Shown here: positions 48,628 to 59,019 of the stretch, in pieces
How the letters are laid out: each line of letters begins with the position of its first letter
Numbering within the stretch: position 1 is the stretch's first letter
Origin: Chlorobium sp.
Lineage (GTDB): Bacteria; Bacteroidota; Chlorobiia; Chlorobiales; Chlorobiaceae
Direction: 5' to 3'
DNA length: 64,000 nucleotides
NCBI GenBank assembly: GCA_005862225.1
Contig: SZXV01000010.1
Location: forward strand, 62,001 to 126,000
The notes under the pieces: generated by a model
What the model saw: the letters and a program-made list of their open reading frames with translations, nothing else
What the model was told of the DNA's origin: nothing
Databases searched by the model: none
Position numbers and translations under genes: made by a program

Positions 48628-50886
48628 ATGGCCAGCCAAACCTACAGCGTCAAAGGGATGCACTGCGCAAGCTGCGCTGCAATCATCACCAAAAAGCTCT
48701 CAAAGGTTGAAGGCATCAAAGAGGTCAATGTCAATCTGGCTACTGAAACCGCGAAACTCGAGTTTGACGATAAGGGTCTGACGGACGATGTGCTCAATGA
48801 GATTGTCAGCAAATATGGCTACTCTCTTGAGATCGAAAAACCTCCTGTTGCAGTAGCCAATGCTGATGTCACAAAAACGGGCTCTAAAAAAGAGCAGGAG
48901 TTGCGCGCTCAGCTCAAAACGTTACAGTTTGCCCTGCCGGTTGCCCTGCTGGTTTTTATCCTGATGATGTGGGATATCAGTTCGATGTTCTTCCACATTA
49001 TTCCGCACATCCCTCTTTCCATGGAGCATCTGAACATCTTCTTAATGCTCCTTTCCACCTGGATGGTTTTCCGTACCGGAGCGCCATTTCTGCATGGAAT
49101 CGTCATATTTTTAAGGAGCGGAGCCGCAAGTATGGATACACTTATCGGCATCGGCACCCTGAGCGCATATCTCTACAGCGCTGTCATCACGCTTATTCCT
49201 GCTGTTAAAGCGTTTCTGCGGGCGCCTGATGCTACCTATTTCGATGTTACCATCGTTGTCATCGGCTTTGTGCTGCTGGGAAAATATCTGGAAGCCCGCT
49301 CCAGAATAAAGACCGGTGAGGCTATTGAAAAATTAATGGGTCTTCAGGCAAAGTCAGCGCTTGTGATGAGAATGGGCAAAGAGATTGAGATTCCCGTGCA
49401 GCAGGTGAGAAAAGGCGATGTTGTGATGATGAAACCCGGGGCTAAAATTCCTGTTGATGGCACCATCAATGAAGGATATTCCACCATTGACGAATCCATG
49501 GTGACCGGAGAATCGGTACCTGTGGATAAAAAGAGTGGAGATCCTGTTGTCGGCGGTACCATCAACAAACAGGGTTCCTTCACCTTTACGGCTTCTCATG
49601 TTGGTGGAGATACCCTCCTTGCCCGCATCATCAGGATGGTCGAAGAGGCTCAGGGTTCAAAAGCTCCGATTCAGAACATTGCCGACAAGATCTCCGGAGT
49701 ATTTGTCCCGCTTGTTCTGGCGCTTGCTGCACTAACCCTCATTATCTGGCTGACCGTTGGGTCATCACTGCTTGGCTTCCCCGTCGCTCTTTCATACGGC
49801 ATCATGGGTATGGTCGGCATTCTCGTTATCGCCTGCCCCTGTGCGCTTGGACTCGCAACTCCTACCGCTATTATTGTCGGCATTGGCAAGGGGGCTGAGT
49901 ACGGTATCCTGATACGAAATGCTGAAAGTCTCGAAAAGCTCAGCTCGATTGATACTGTTGTCTTCGACAAAACGGGCACCATTACCACTGGAAACCCGCA
50001 GGTGAGTGATATCATTTCTCTTGACAAGGAGAGAAGCATCAGCTCATTGCTGCAAGTCGCTGCCACCATTGAAAACCGTTCTGAACATCCTTTGGCACAG
50101 GCCATTGTTGAGGCAGCCAAAAAGCAACAGCTCACCCTTGGCGAAATTACCGATTTTATGGCCCTTGAAGGTATCGGAGTTTCGGGAAGAATTTCAAAGA
50201 CTCCGTTTACTGTTCGCAAACCGCTGGAGAGTGAAAAAGCAATGCCCGAGATTAAAAAACTTCAGGAAGAGGGCAAAACGGTGGTTTTGATTGATGAGGA
50301 TGGTACATGCAGAGGGTTGATTGCCCTGAGTGACACCGTCAAAGAGCAGGCCCGAGAAGCCGTTGCCGCGCTTCACCGCAAAGGGCTCAAGGTGATCATG
50401 CTCACCGGCGACAACCTGCCAGCGGCAAACTATATGGCCTCGCAGGTCAGCATTGACGAGGTGATGGCTGAAGTGCTGCCACAGGAAAAAGCTGAGAAAA
50501 TAAAAAAATTACAAAAAGAGGGAAGAAAAGTTGTGATGGCCGGAGATGGCATCAACGATGCTCCCGCTCTCGCCCAGGCCGATGTTGGCATTGCTATGGC
50601 GACCGGAACAGATGTTGCTATAGAATCAGCCGGTATCACCCTGCTCAAGGGCGACATCAACAAGGTTGCACAAGCTATTACCTTGTCACGCGCCACGATG
50701 CGGGTTATTCGTCAGAACCTTTTCTGGGCCTTTATCTATAACATTATCGGTATTCCCCTTGCCGCCGGGGCACTTTTTCCTCTCTGGGGCATCTTCCTGA
50801 ACCCGGTCTTTTCAGGCCTTGCAATGGCTGGCAGCAGTGTGTCAGTGGTCAGCAATTCATTACGGTTGAAGGGGAAAAAACTCTGA
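48628..50886 (+). CDS. copA: copper-translocating P1B-type ATPase
   Basis: HMA motif MHCASCAAIITKKLS; CPC motif IACPCALGLATPTAI; FDKTGTITTG; GDGINDAPALAQADVGIAM. Confidence 0.96.
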   Translation: MASQTYSVKGMHCASCAAIITKKLSKVEGIKEVNVNLATETAKLEFDDKGLTDDVLNEIVSKYGYSLEIEKPPVAVANADVTKTGSKKEQELRAQLKTLQFALPVALLVFILMMWDISSMFFHIIPHIPLSMEHLNIFLMLLSTWMVFRTGAPFLHGIVIFLRSGAASMDTLIGIGTLSAYLYSAVITLIPAVKAFLRAPDATYFDVTIVVIGFVLLGKYLEARSRIKTGEAIEKLMGLQAKSALVMRMGKEIEIPVQQVRKGDVVMMKPGAKIPVDGTINEGYSTIDESMVTGESVPVDKKSGDPVVGGTINKQGSFTFTASHVGGDTLLARIIRMVEEAQGSKAPIQNIADKISGVFVPLVLALAALTLIIWLTVGSSLLGFPVALSYGIMGMVGILVIACPCALGLATPTAIIVGIGKGAEYGILIRNAESLEKLSSIDTVVFDKTGTITTGNPQVSDIISLDKERSISSLLQVAATIENRSEHPLAQAIVEAAKKQQLTLGEITDFMALEGIGVSGRISKTPFTVRKPLESEKAMPEIKKLQEEGKTVVLIDEDGTCRGLIALSDTVKEQAREAVAALHRKGLKVIMLTGDNLPAANYMASQVSIDEVMAEVLPQEKAEKIKKLQKEGRKVVMAGDGINDAPALAQADVGIAMATGTDVAIESAGITLLKGDINKVAQAITLSRATMRVIRQNLFWAFIYNIIGIPLAAGALFPLWGIFLNPVFSGLAMAGSSVSVVSNSLRLKGKKL

Positions 50887-50939
50887 TACATGACCATATC
50901 CTGATCGAAAAAAGCAGCCCCCCCTGTCTAATTATAAAA

Positions 50940-50966
50940 GGGGACGTAGGTGATATTGTGTATTTA
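50940..50966 (+). repeat. 27-bp repeat, inverted relative to 39088-39114
   Basis: GGGGACGTAGGTGATATTGTGTATTTA. Confidence 0.95.
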
Positions 50967-51108
50967 CGTTACTCGTTTCATATTCTGCGTACATCAAGCT
51001 TAAACGATAGTTAAAATACAGCGTGCAGTTGAGCAACCGAAAATGATGTTTCTGCTGAAATGAAAATCCTTTATAAATTGCCCGATCTCTCTTCCAATCA
51101 AAAAAAAC

Positions 51109-51681
51109 ATGCAGAGCAGTTTCACAGAAAACAGAATTTTTGAAAAAATCGATTTCAGGGATGGCTCACTGGCCATAGGAACGTACGAAGATTGCAGATT
51201 TCTCAACTGCAACTTCAACAGCGTCAATCTCTCCGACAGAACATTCATCAACTGTATCATTGATGGCTGTGACGCAAGCCTGGTAAAACTCAAAAATACA
51301 AGTTTGCAGAAGGTGAAATTTATAAACTCAAAGTTACTGGGTGTGCAGTTCAGTGAATGCAGACAATTTCTGCTTGAACTTGATTTTGCAAACTGCATGA
51401 TCAAGCTCTCTCTCTTTTCACAGATGAAGCTTAAAAATATCCAATTCAAAAATTGTAACTTGCAGGAAGCTGATTTCAGTGAAGCAGACTTGACCAGAGC
51501 TCTCTTTGAAAACTGTGACCTGCAGCAGACGACCTTTTTCCACACCAACCTTGAACATGCAAATTTTACTTCGGCGCTCAATTACTCTATCAATCCCGAA
51601 ATAAACCGCCTCCGACATGCCAGATTCTCAATTCCCGGTGTTCTTGGACTATTGGATCCTTACGGAATCGAGATCGAGTGA
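51109..51681 (+). CDS. pentapeptide-repeat protein (Qnr-like fold)
   Basis: FRDGSLAIGTYEDCRFLNCNFNSVNLSDRTFINC...NCNLQEADFSEADLTRALFENCDLQQTTF. Confidence 0.9.
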   Translation: MQSSFTENRIFEKIDFRDGSLAIGTYEDCRFLNCNFNSVNLSDRTFINCIIDGCDASLVKLKNTSLQKVKFINSKLLGVQFSECRQFLLELDFANCMIKLSLFSQMKLKNIQFKNCNLQEADFSEADLTRALFENCDLQQTTFFHTNLEHANFTSALNYSINPEINRLRHARFSIPGVLGLLDPYGIEIE

Positions 51682-51900
51682 AACTATTTGCATTAAAACG
51701 GCCGTTGTGTTTGTATCAGATGATAATTGAAAAAAGCTGTTTAAAAGCTGACGCCGTATTTCTTTGATCAATTATGTTATATTTACCCTGATCAATGCAT
51801 TATTGAAAGAACAAAGACTTTTTATTAATGCATCTCAAAAAACTCGCAGCAGATTTTTATAAAAATAACTTTCCCTCATAACATAAACACACATCCGGCT

Positions 51901-52128
51901 ATGGCAAACGAAAACAGCGGCGTCTTTTCCGACCTCTTCAATGCGGTCGGTGTTCCAATCCAGAATCTTGCTGACACCTTGGGTAGCGGCGTCAATTCAG
52001 CCCTTTCGATCGTACAGTCCTGCCTCACGCTCTGTACAACAATCGTCACGAACACGGCAAACACTGCCATCGAGATCATTCAGTGCGTTGCTACAGGCAT
52101 CACATCCGCCATCACCCCGAAAAAGTAA
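51901..52128 (+). CDS. small chlorosome envelope-like protein (CsmB/CsmF family, tentative)
   Basis: 75-aa hydrophobic protein MANENSGVFSDLFNAVGVPIQNLADTLGSGVNSALSIVQ...TGITSAITPKK; monocistronic with strong hairpin downstream. Confidence 0.55.
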   Translation: MANENSGVFSDLFNAVGVPIQNLADTLGSGVNSALSIVQSCLTLCTTIVTNTANTAIEIIQCVATGITSAITPKK

Positions 52129-52148
52129 GCACCCGCTTGTATTGAAAA

Positions 52149-52188
52149 TCCTGCACCTTACCATTCCGGCTCAAGGTGCAGGGATTCT
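52149..52188 (+). terminator. hairpin, probable terminator of the small chlorosome-like gene
   Basis: TCCTGCACCTTACCATTCCGGCTCAAGGTGCAGGGATTCTTC. Confidence 0.65.
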
Positions 52189-52197
52189 TCCCTCGAA

Positions 52198-52893
52198 TTA
52201 TAAAACGGTTCCGAATAGCCTGCCAACACCCGCTGTAAGACCCATGGCAAGTGCTCCCCAGAAAGCAACACGCATTGCGCCCTGCACAAGAGATGCGCCG
52301 CCTGCATACGCAGCAGTTCCACCTAAAACAAGTAACACTGCAAGTGCCGTTGCAGAGGTGACCTCAGCAACATAGGCTGAAGGTGCCAGCAAGGCTGCCG
52401 CAATCGGAATAACCGCGCCAGCAATGAAAGAGATTGCAGAAGAAAATGCCGCCTGGATGGGCCGTGCACGCAAAGTCTCAGTAATACCAAGTTCATCGCG
52501 GGCATGTGCCCCGAGCGCATCTTTCGACATAAGACTTTCTGCGACAAGCCGTGCCAGCGGTTGATCAAGACCCCGACTTACATAAATAGCGGTCAGCTCC
52601 TCCAGCTCATGTACCGGATCCTCTTCTAATTCTCTCTTTTCCCTGGCGATATCCGCCTCTTCGGTATCCGCCTGCGACTGAACCGATACATACTCCCCGG
52701 CCGCCATAGACATGGCGCCAGCAACAAGACCTGCCACACCTGTTATCAGAATATTGCTATGAGAGGCTCCGGCAGCAGCAACACCAATAACAAGACTTGC
52801 GATAGAGATGGTTCCATCATTCGCGCCAAGCACAGCAGCACGAAGCCAGCCGATCCGATCTGATCTGTGGGACTCTTTGTGAATGAAAGGCAT
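52198..52893 (-). CDS. VIT1/CCC1-family iron/manganese transporter
   Basis: GWLRAAVLGANDGTISIASLVIGVAAAGAS; VAGLVAGAMSMAAGEYVSVQSQADTE. Confidence 0.92.
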   Translation of the reverse strand: MPFIHKESHRSDRIGWLRAAVLGANDGTISIASLVIGVAAAGASHSNILITGVAGLVAGAMSMAAGEYVSVQSQADTEEADIAREKRELEEDPVHELEELTAIYVSRGLDQPLARLVAESLMSKDALGAHARDELGITETLRARPIQAAFSSAISFIAGAVIPIAAALLAPSAYVAEVTSATALAVLLVLGGTAAYAGGASLVQGAMRVAFWGALAMGLTAGVGRLFGTVL

Positions 52894-53024
52894 AAGCAAA
52901 ATCTCCTTTTTGAACAACAATTTGAAAGATGACAAACACTGGTCGAAAAACCAGGCGACCACCAACAAGAAAGCCGCATTGCTGCGGCTCTCTTGTGAAT
53001 AAATCGTGCAAATCAAAACAAGAT

Positions 53025-55511
53025 TTAATGCTCGTCTACTTTGATCCTCATGGAGAAGAAGGAGCGATGCACAAACACAAGTGAAAGCACAAAGAATACT
53101 GCGGCCAAAGTCAGCGCAACCTGAGGAGCAAGCTCAATGGCAAGCTCGATGGCAAGAAGACCAAACAGAGTGGTGAATTTGATGATCGGGTTCAAGGCAA
53201 CCGAAGAGGTATCCTTGAAAGGATCGCCAACGGTATCACCAACAATCGAGGCATCATGCAGATCGGTGCCTTTGGCATTGAGTTCGGTTTCAACAAGCTT
53301 CTTGGCATTGTCCCACGCACCACCGGCATTGGCCATGAAGATAGCCTGGTAGAGACCAAAGAGTGCGATGGAGATCAGGTAGCCAATAAAGAAGAATGAA
53401 TCGAGACAGGCAAAAGCAAGTGTCGTGAAGAATACGGTAAGAAAAATATTGATCATACCTTTCTGTGCGAACTTCGTACAGATTTCCACAACCTTTTTGC
53501 TGTCCTCAATCGATGCTTTTTCAACCGAGCTGTCGAGCTTGATATTCTTTTTGATGAATTCAACAGCAAAGTAGGCACCTGTGGTCACGGCATTGATTGA
53601 TGCGCCGGTAAACCAGTAGATCACCGCGCCGCCCATCATGAGCCCAAGCAGGAATGGAGGCGACAGAATCGAGAGCTTTGCAATGGCAGAGGTATCGGCA
53701 AGACCATTGGTCAGGATCATGATAATCGAGAAGATCATCGTTGTGGATCCTACCACGGCGGTACCGATAAGCACTGGTTTGGCCGTTGCCTTAAAAGTAT
53801 TGCCAGCGCCATCGTTTGCTTCAAGATATCTTTTTGCATTGGTAAAGTCAGGCTGAAAACCAAACTCGCTCTGGATGTTCTGCTTGATGTTCGGAAGAGT
53901 TTCGATAAGCGAAAGTTCGTAAACGGACTGTGCATTATCAGTAACAGGACCATAAGAGTCAACCGCGATTGTCACTGGGCCCATGCTCAGGAAGCCGAAA
54001 GCGACAAGACCGAAAGCAAACACAGAAGGAGCCAGCATGATGACTTTATCAAGTCCGACAGTCGCAAGTCCTTGAGCGCTTATCAGGTCAGGGGTCAAAC
54101 CGAGAGTGGTTATGCCAAGAGTACTGAGGCCATAAGCCGCGCCCATAAGGCCAACAATAGCAAGTCCCATCCAGTATGCGCTGAAGTTACCGGCAACAAG
54201 ACCCGCAAGAATGTTCAGGGCTGCTCCACCCTCTTTGGTACACTGAACGACGTTGCGGACATGGGCACACTCTGTGGAGGTAAAACGGTTCACCAGTTCA
54301 GGAATAAGAGCACCGGCAATCGTTCCGCAGGTGATAATCGAAGCAAGCTTCCACCACATGGTACCGTCACCAAGGTTGCTGATCAAGTAGAAGGATGCAA
54401 TGTAGGTAAGGATGATCGATACAATTGAGGTCAACCAGACAAGCGTGATCAACGGCTTCTCAAAGTTCATTTCGTCAGCATTGCTGTACTTCATCTTGGC
54501 CAAAGCAGCATTCGCCCAATATGAGAATGCACTGGCAAGAATCATGACAAGACGCATGGCAAAAATCCAGACAAGCAGCATAATCTGCACTTCAGGTGCC
54601 TTGATGGCAAGCAGGATAAAGGAGATCAGCGCAACACCGGTAACGCCGTAAGTCTCAAAACCGTCAGCGGTAGGACCGACAGAGTCGCCAGCATTGTCAC
54701 CGGCACAGTCGGCAATAACGCCAGGGTTGCGTGCATCATCTTCCTTGATCTTGAAGACGATCTTCATAAGATCGGAACCAATGTCAGCAATTTTGGTAAA
54801 GATACCACCAGCAATACGAAGCACCGAAGCGCCGAGAGACTCACCGATAGCGAAGCCGATAAAACATGGGCCCGCAAAATCTTTAGGCACAAAAAGCAGA
54901 ATACAGAGCATAACAAAAAGCTCAATGCTGATAAGCAGCATACCGATGCTCATACCTGCTCTGAGCGGAATGGCATAGGTCGGGAAAGGTTTTCCACCAA
55001 GACTTGCGAATGCCGTTCTTGAGTTGGCAAAAGTGTTGATCCTCATACCAAACCATGCAACAGTATAGCTTCCGAGAATACCGATAAGACTTGCAAGCAG
55101 AATGGACAGCACCTTTATTGTTTCCAAATGACGAAGCCAGCCGAAATAAGCAACAATAATTGCGCCAATGAGAACCCAAAGAACAAGAATGAATTTACCC
55201 TGCGTTACAAGGTAAGTCTTACATGTTTCATAGATCAGTTCGCTGATCTCGCGCATGGCGTTATGAACCGGAAGATTGCGTATACCCATGTACTGTACGA
55301 TACCAAAAATCATGCCAAACAGGCAGATGGCAAGACCCCACAACAAGAGCGTATCACCAGGTATTCCGCCCAGAAATGATACCGAGTGTAAATTTGGCAA
55401 TACCAAATCGGCCTCGCTTGCCAGCGCATTGGGCGCTTGTAACAAAACTCCAAGGCCTCCCAGAACTGAGACAGCTCTGGCCCACCATGTTACGTTAAAC
55501 GGTTTTTTCAT
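53025..55511 (-). CDS. hppA: membrane-bound cation-pumping pyrophosphatase
   Basis: DCAGDNAGDSVGPTADGFETYGVTGVAL; DAVxDN-type and GGAWDNAKK, HDASIVGDTVGDPFKDTSSVALNPIIK. Confidence 0.95.
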   Translation of the reverse strand: MKKPFNVTWWARAVSVLGGLGVLLQAPNALASEADLVLPNLHSVSFLGGIPGDTLLLWGLAICLFGMIFGIVQYMGIRNLPVHNAMREISELIYETCKTYLVTQGKFILVLWVLIGAIIVAYFGWLRHLETIKVLSILLASLIGILGSYTVAWFGMRINTFANSRTAFASLGGKPFPTYAIPLRAGMSIGMLLISIELFVMLCILLFVPKDFAGPCFIGFAIGESLGASVLRIAGGIFTKIADIGSDLMKIVFKIKEDDARNPGVIADCAGDNAGDSVGPTADGFETYGVTGVALISFILLAIKAPEVQIMLLVWIFAMRLVMILASAFSYWANAALAKMKYSNADEMNFEKPLITLVWLTSIVSIILTYIASFYLISNLGDGTMWWKLASIITCGTIAGALIPELVNRFTSTECAHVRNVVQCTKEGGAALNILAGLVAGNFSAYWMGLAIVGLMGAAYGLSTLGITTLGLTPDLISAQGLATVGLDKVIMLAPSVFAFGLVAFGFLSMGPVTIAVDSYGPVTDNAQSVYELSLIETLPNIKQNIQSEFGFQPDFTNAKRYLEANDGAGNTFKATAKPVLIGTAVVGSTTMIFSIIMILTNGLADTSAIAKLSILSPPFLLGLMMGGAVIYWFTGASINAVTTGAYFAVEFIKKNIKLDSSVEKASIEDSKKVVEICTKFAQKGMINIFLTVFFTTLAFACLDSFFFIGYLISIALFGLYQAIFMANAGGAWDNAKKLVETELNAKGTDLHDASIVGDTVGDPFKDTSSVALNPIIKFTTLFGLLAIELAIELAPQVALTLAAVFFVLSLVFVHRSFFSMRIKVDEH

Positions 55512-55764
55512 TGTTCCTTTTTTTTCACTGTTTTTTCTGACTAAAAAAAAACTTGTTACAAACAAAAATTAAAAAAAGCTTCGATCCTGCAACCAACTTG
55601 CAAGTCTTAATTTGCAACTTTTTTCATGAATCTCAATACCTTTTTAAAGAAGTTAGCAAAGGTATCCCACTATTTCATACCAAGATGTTATATATTCAGT
55701 CCATTCTGACACCACTTTTAAGAATAGCGAGAAACCAACTTCTCAGGATTTATTTGTTCGAACT

Positions 55765-56337
55765 ATGAAACTTATTGTTGGCCTTGGAAATCCAGAATCT
55801 GTCCATGTTGGCACACGACACAACATTGGCTTTAGTGCTGTTGAAACAATCGCCACCTCTTTTGGTGCAAGATTCAGCAAGGGAAAAGGAAAATTTCTTC
55901 GGGCATCAATCTCCCATAACGGAGTGCCTGTCATCATCATCAAACCCATGACCTATATGAACCTTTCAGGTCATGCTGTGGTTGCTGCAATGAATTTCCA
56001 CAAAATCAGGCGCAGCGATATTCTTGTTGTTTGCGATGACCTCAATCTTCTTTCGGGCACTATCCGCATCCGTTCAAAAGGGTCCGCCGGTGGTCAGAAT
56101 GGACTTAAACATATTATTGAATGCCTTGGAAGTGATGAATTCGCCCGTCTGAGAATCGGAATAAGACCTGAAGAGCAGCCGTTGAACTCTTTTTCATCTT
56201 TCGTGCTCGGAAAATTCAATGAAGATGAGAAAAAAGTGATGGAGAAGGTTTTGCCAGCATGCAGAGAAGCCGCACTTGATTTCGCAATCAATGGTATTGA
56301 TCACGCCATGAACCATTACAACAAGCCTCTCGTTTAG
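55765..56337 (+). CDS. pth: peptidyl-tRNA hydrolase
   Basis: LIVGLGNPESVHVGTRHNIGFSAVE; KPMTYMNLSG; DLNLLSGTIRIRSKGSAGGQNGLKHI. Confidence 0.95.
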   Translation: MKLIVGLGNPESVHVGTRHNIGFSAVETIATSFGARFSKGKGKFLRASISHNGVPVIIIKPMTYMNLSGHAVVAAMNFHKIRRSDILVVCDDLNLLSGTIRIRSKGSAGGQNGLKHIIECLGSDEFARLRIGIRPEEQPLNSFSSFVLGKFNEDEKKVMEKVLPACREAALDFAINGIDHAMNHYNKPLV

Positions 56338-57161
56338 CAGTGTGCGAGATGAGCTGAATTATCAAATGAACAGGGTGCTGAGTACTTTTTCAAAAAGAGT
56401 ATTGCCTTGGTGTTGAACTCTTTGGGTTGATCGACATTACAGACATGTCCTGAATTTTTTATCACCTCAAGCCATGAATTAGTATGTCTGGTCACGATAT
56501 AACGTACAGCAGGAAGAAACATGTGATCTTCATCACCCATAAGGTAAAGGGTAGGAATTGCGGTATCTTTTTCTTCAAAATATTTTAACAGCGGAGTAAT
56601 TTCGTACGTCAGCGTGAACCACCGCATAAACTCTTTCTGAGCAACCTTTTTAGCTTCATTCACAAAAAGAAGCCTTGACTTTTTATGGCGCTCGCTGGGC
56701 ATGATGATCCAGGCAAAAAAGCTGTAGAGCCACATATATGGCACCACCCGTTTAAACATGTTTCCAAGTGTAACAAGAACCTTCGCCCGAATGTTCAGCC
56801 TTATGATAGCGCCTCCCATAATCATGGAACTGACCCTCTCTGGAGCAATTTCACTGAGATTGCGAATAAGAATTGTCCCGAGTGAAATACCTATGAAGTG
56901 CGCTTTCTCGATGTTGAGTGTATCAAGGACCTCAAGAACATCACGAGTAATATCCTCAAAATCGTAATGACGCACCCCTTTGGGAATGGCCACTCCTTTT
57001 GACTTGCCATGCCCTCTGAGATCAACAAGCAGAACATTGAAATGCTTGATGAACTCTTTTATCTGAAGAAACCAGATCGAAGAACTACCGCCTGCTCCAT
57101 GCACGAATACAACCCAGGGAGCTGTGGAGTTATCCAACTCATACGTTTTGTAATGAAGCAT
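56334..57161 (-). CDS. alpha/beta hydrolase
   Basis: VVFVHGAGGSSSIWFLQIKEF; GHGKSKG; GISLGT; NSGHVCNVDQPKEFN. Confidence 0.9.
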   Translation of the reverse strand: MLHYKTYELDNSTAPWVVFVHGAGGSSSIWFLQIKEFIKHFNVLLVDLRGHGKSKGVAIPKGVRHYDFEDITRDVLEVLDTLNIEKAHFIGISLGTILIRNLSEIAPERVSSMIMGGAIIRLNIRAKVLVTLGNMFKRVVPYMWLYSFFAWIIMPSERHKKSRLLFVNEAKKVAQKEFMRWFTLTYEITPLLKYFEEKDTAIPTLYLMGDEDHMFLPAVRYIVTRHTNSWLEVIKNSGHVCNVDQPKEFNTKAILFLKKYSAPCSFDNSAHLAHC

Positions 57162-57225
57162 TGTAACGAAACAGTTATTTACATTCGAATTGTATGTAAG
57201 CAAAACAACATCAAAAACCAAAAAG

Positions 57226-57768
57226 TTACATACCACTTCGAATAACTCGTACCATTTCAAATATGGCAATTCCCGCAGCAACAGCTACATTCAGGGAATG
57301 CTTGGTACCATACTGAGTAATTTCGAGCACATCATCACAGTATTTCAGCAGATCATTTTCAAGACCGTCAACCTCGTTGCCAACGACAAGGCAGAGTGGA
57401 AAATCACCGGAATGCAGAGCTGTGTAAGGACGACTTCCTGCAGCGATCTCAAGTCCACAGATTCTCACTCCCTCTTGCTTCATACTTCCAAGAACCTCAA
57501 GAGGATCTGCATGATACTCCCACAAAACAGTCTCCTCTGCCCCCAAAGCTGTTTTGGAAATCTCTTTTCTTGGCGGGGTTGCCGTATAACCGGAAAGTAT
57601 CATTTTTTCAATCCCGGCAGCATCTGCCGTGCGAAACATGGCGCCAACATTCCACATACTGCGAATATTATGCAACATCAGCATAATCGGGTGTTTCGGT
57701 GCTGCCACATACTGTTCCGCACTCAGCCGATTCATCTCTGTACCATGTAACTTTCTGAACTCAGGCAT
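57226..57768 (-). CDS. TrmH/SpoU-family RNA methyltransferase
   Basis: LHNIRSMWNVGAMFRTADAAGIEKMILSGYTATPP; LVVGNEVDGLEND; SLNVAVAAGIAIFEMVR. Confidence 0.92.
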   Translation of the reverse strand: MPEFRKLHGTEMNRLSAEQYVAAPKHPIMLMLHNIRSMWNVGAMFRTADAAGIEKMILSGYTATPPRKEISKTALGAEETVLWEYHADPLEVLGSMKQEGVRICGLEIAAGSRPYTALHSGDFPLCLVVGNEVDGLENDLLKYCDDVLEITQYGTKHSLNVAVAAGIAIFEMVRVIRSGM

Positions 57769-57774
57769 ACACGT

Positions 57775-58842
57775 CTATAAGGCGCAGAGTTTTTCAATGA
57801 GGCGTTGATTTTCCTCGACAAGCCCCACATTGAACCTCAGACAGTTCTCCATAAGATGATAACCGGAAACATTTCGCACCAGAATACCCTCATTACAGAG
57901 GTGTTGAAAAACAGCACTGGCATCGCTGACTCTGATGATAAGAAAATTGGTGTCACTTTCCATCAACTGAATACCTTGTATGGATGAGAGCGCTGCAGAG
58001 AGCTTCTCCCGTTCATGAAGAATGAACGAAACGGCATCTGTAACCAGCGAGTAGTTTGCCAACACCCTGGTGAGCGTTATCTCTGCCAGCCTGCTGGAGG
58101 CAAAGGGTATTTTCGGCTTTGCAAGCTCAGCCATCAACAGAGGATTCGAAAGAGCAAAACCAATCCGGATCCCGGCGAGGGCAAGTGCTTTGGACATGGT
58201 ACGAAGCACAACAAGGTTGGGAAGAGTATCAATAAGCTCGAGAATTGAACGCTGCCTTGAAAACTCAATATAGGCTTCATCAACAAGAACAATCGCATCA
58301 GATGATTCCGCAATCAAACGTACCTCTTCAAAAGAGAGGGATTTCGATGTCGGATTGTTTGGTGTCGAAATGACGATAATATCAACCTCCTCGTCATGCG
58401 CCGTTCGAAGAATTGCCTCCGTATCAAACTCAAGATCCGGAAGCATAGGAACACGGACAATCCGGGACTGTAAGAGCAATGCTATTTTTTCGTAGAGCGA
58501 AAATGAAGGATCAGGAATAAGGATTTTTCGACCTGGACCGAGACTTGCCAGAAATATCGTATAGAGCATTTCGTTGGAACCGTTGCTCATCATGACTGAA
58601 TCAGGCGAAATACCCAGAAATTCAGCATAAGCTTTCATTCCGCGATACGGCAGAATATCGGGATAACGGTTCCACGACTCCTTGATAAACTCTTCTATAA
58701 TTTCCTCTTTGAGCCACATCGGCACATCAAAGGGACTCTCATTCTGATTCAGCTTTATCTCTGCGTACTGACCGCCCTCAACCTTGTACGTCGCAATATT
58801 TTGTAATGCGGGATTCAGAAGGCTTTTCATATCTCTTTTCAT
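57775..58842 (-). CDS. hisC: histidinol-phosphate aminotransferase
   Basis: KLNQNESPFDVP; SNGSNEMLYTIFLA; STPNNPTSKS; RTMSKALALAGIRIGFALS. Confidence 0.93.
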   Translation of the reverse strand: MKRDMKSLLNPALQNIATYKVEGGQYAEIKLNQNESPFDVPMWLKEEIIEEFIKESWNRYPDILPYRGMKAYAEFLGISPDSVMMSNGSNEMLYTIFLASLGPGRKILIPDPSFSLYEKIALLLQSRIVRVPMLPDLEFDTEAILRTAHDEEVDIIVISTPNNPTSKSLSFEEVRLIAESSDAIVLVDEAYIEFSRQRSILELIDTLPNLVVLRTMSKALALAGIRIGFALSNPLLMAELAKPKIPFASSRLAEITLTRVLANYSLVTDAVSFILHEREKLSAALSSIQGIQLMESDTNFLIIRVSDASAVFQHLCNEGILVRNVSGYHLMENCLRFNVGLVEENQRLIEKLCAL

Positions 58843-59019
58843 TCTACGCCTGTCAATGTTACGATGAAACGCTTATTCCGGAAAAATTCCCCGGTAAGAG
58901 CTGCAATTTTTTATTAAAAAAGCATCTTTTTCTGACAATTCATGAAAATATTCTGGACAATCCTCAATTTTTTTATAAATTAAAACAGGACAAAATAAAT
59001 CCAATATTGCGGAGGCAAA

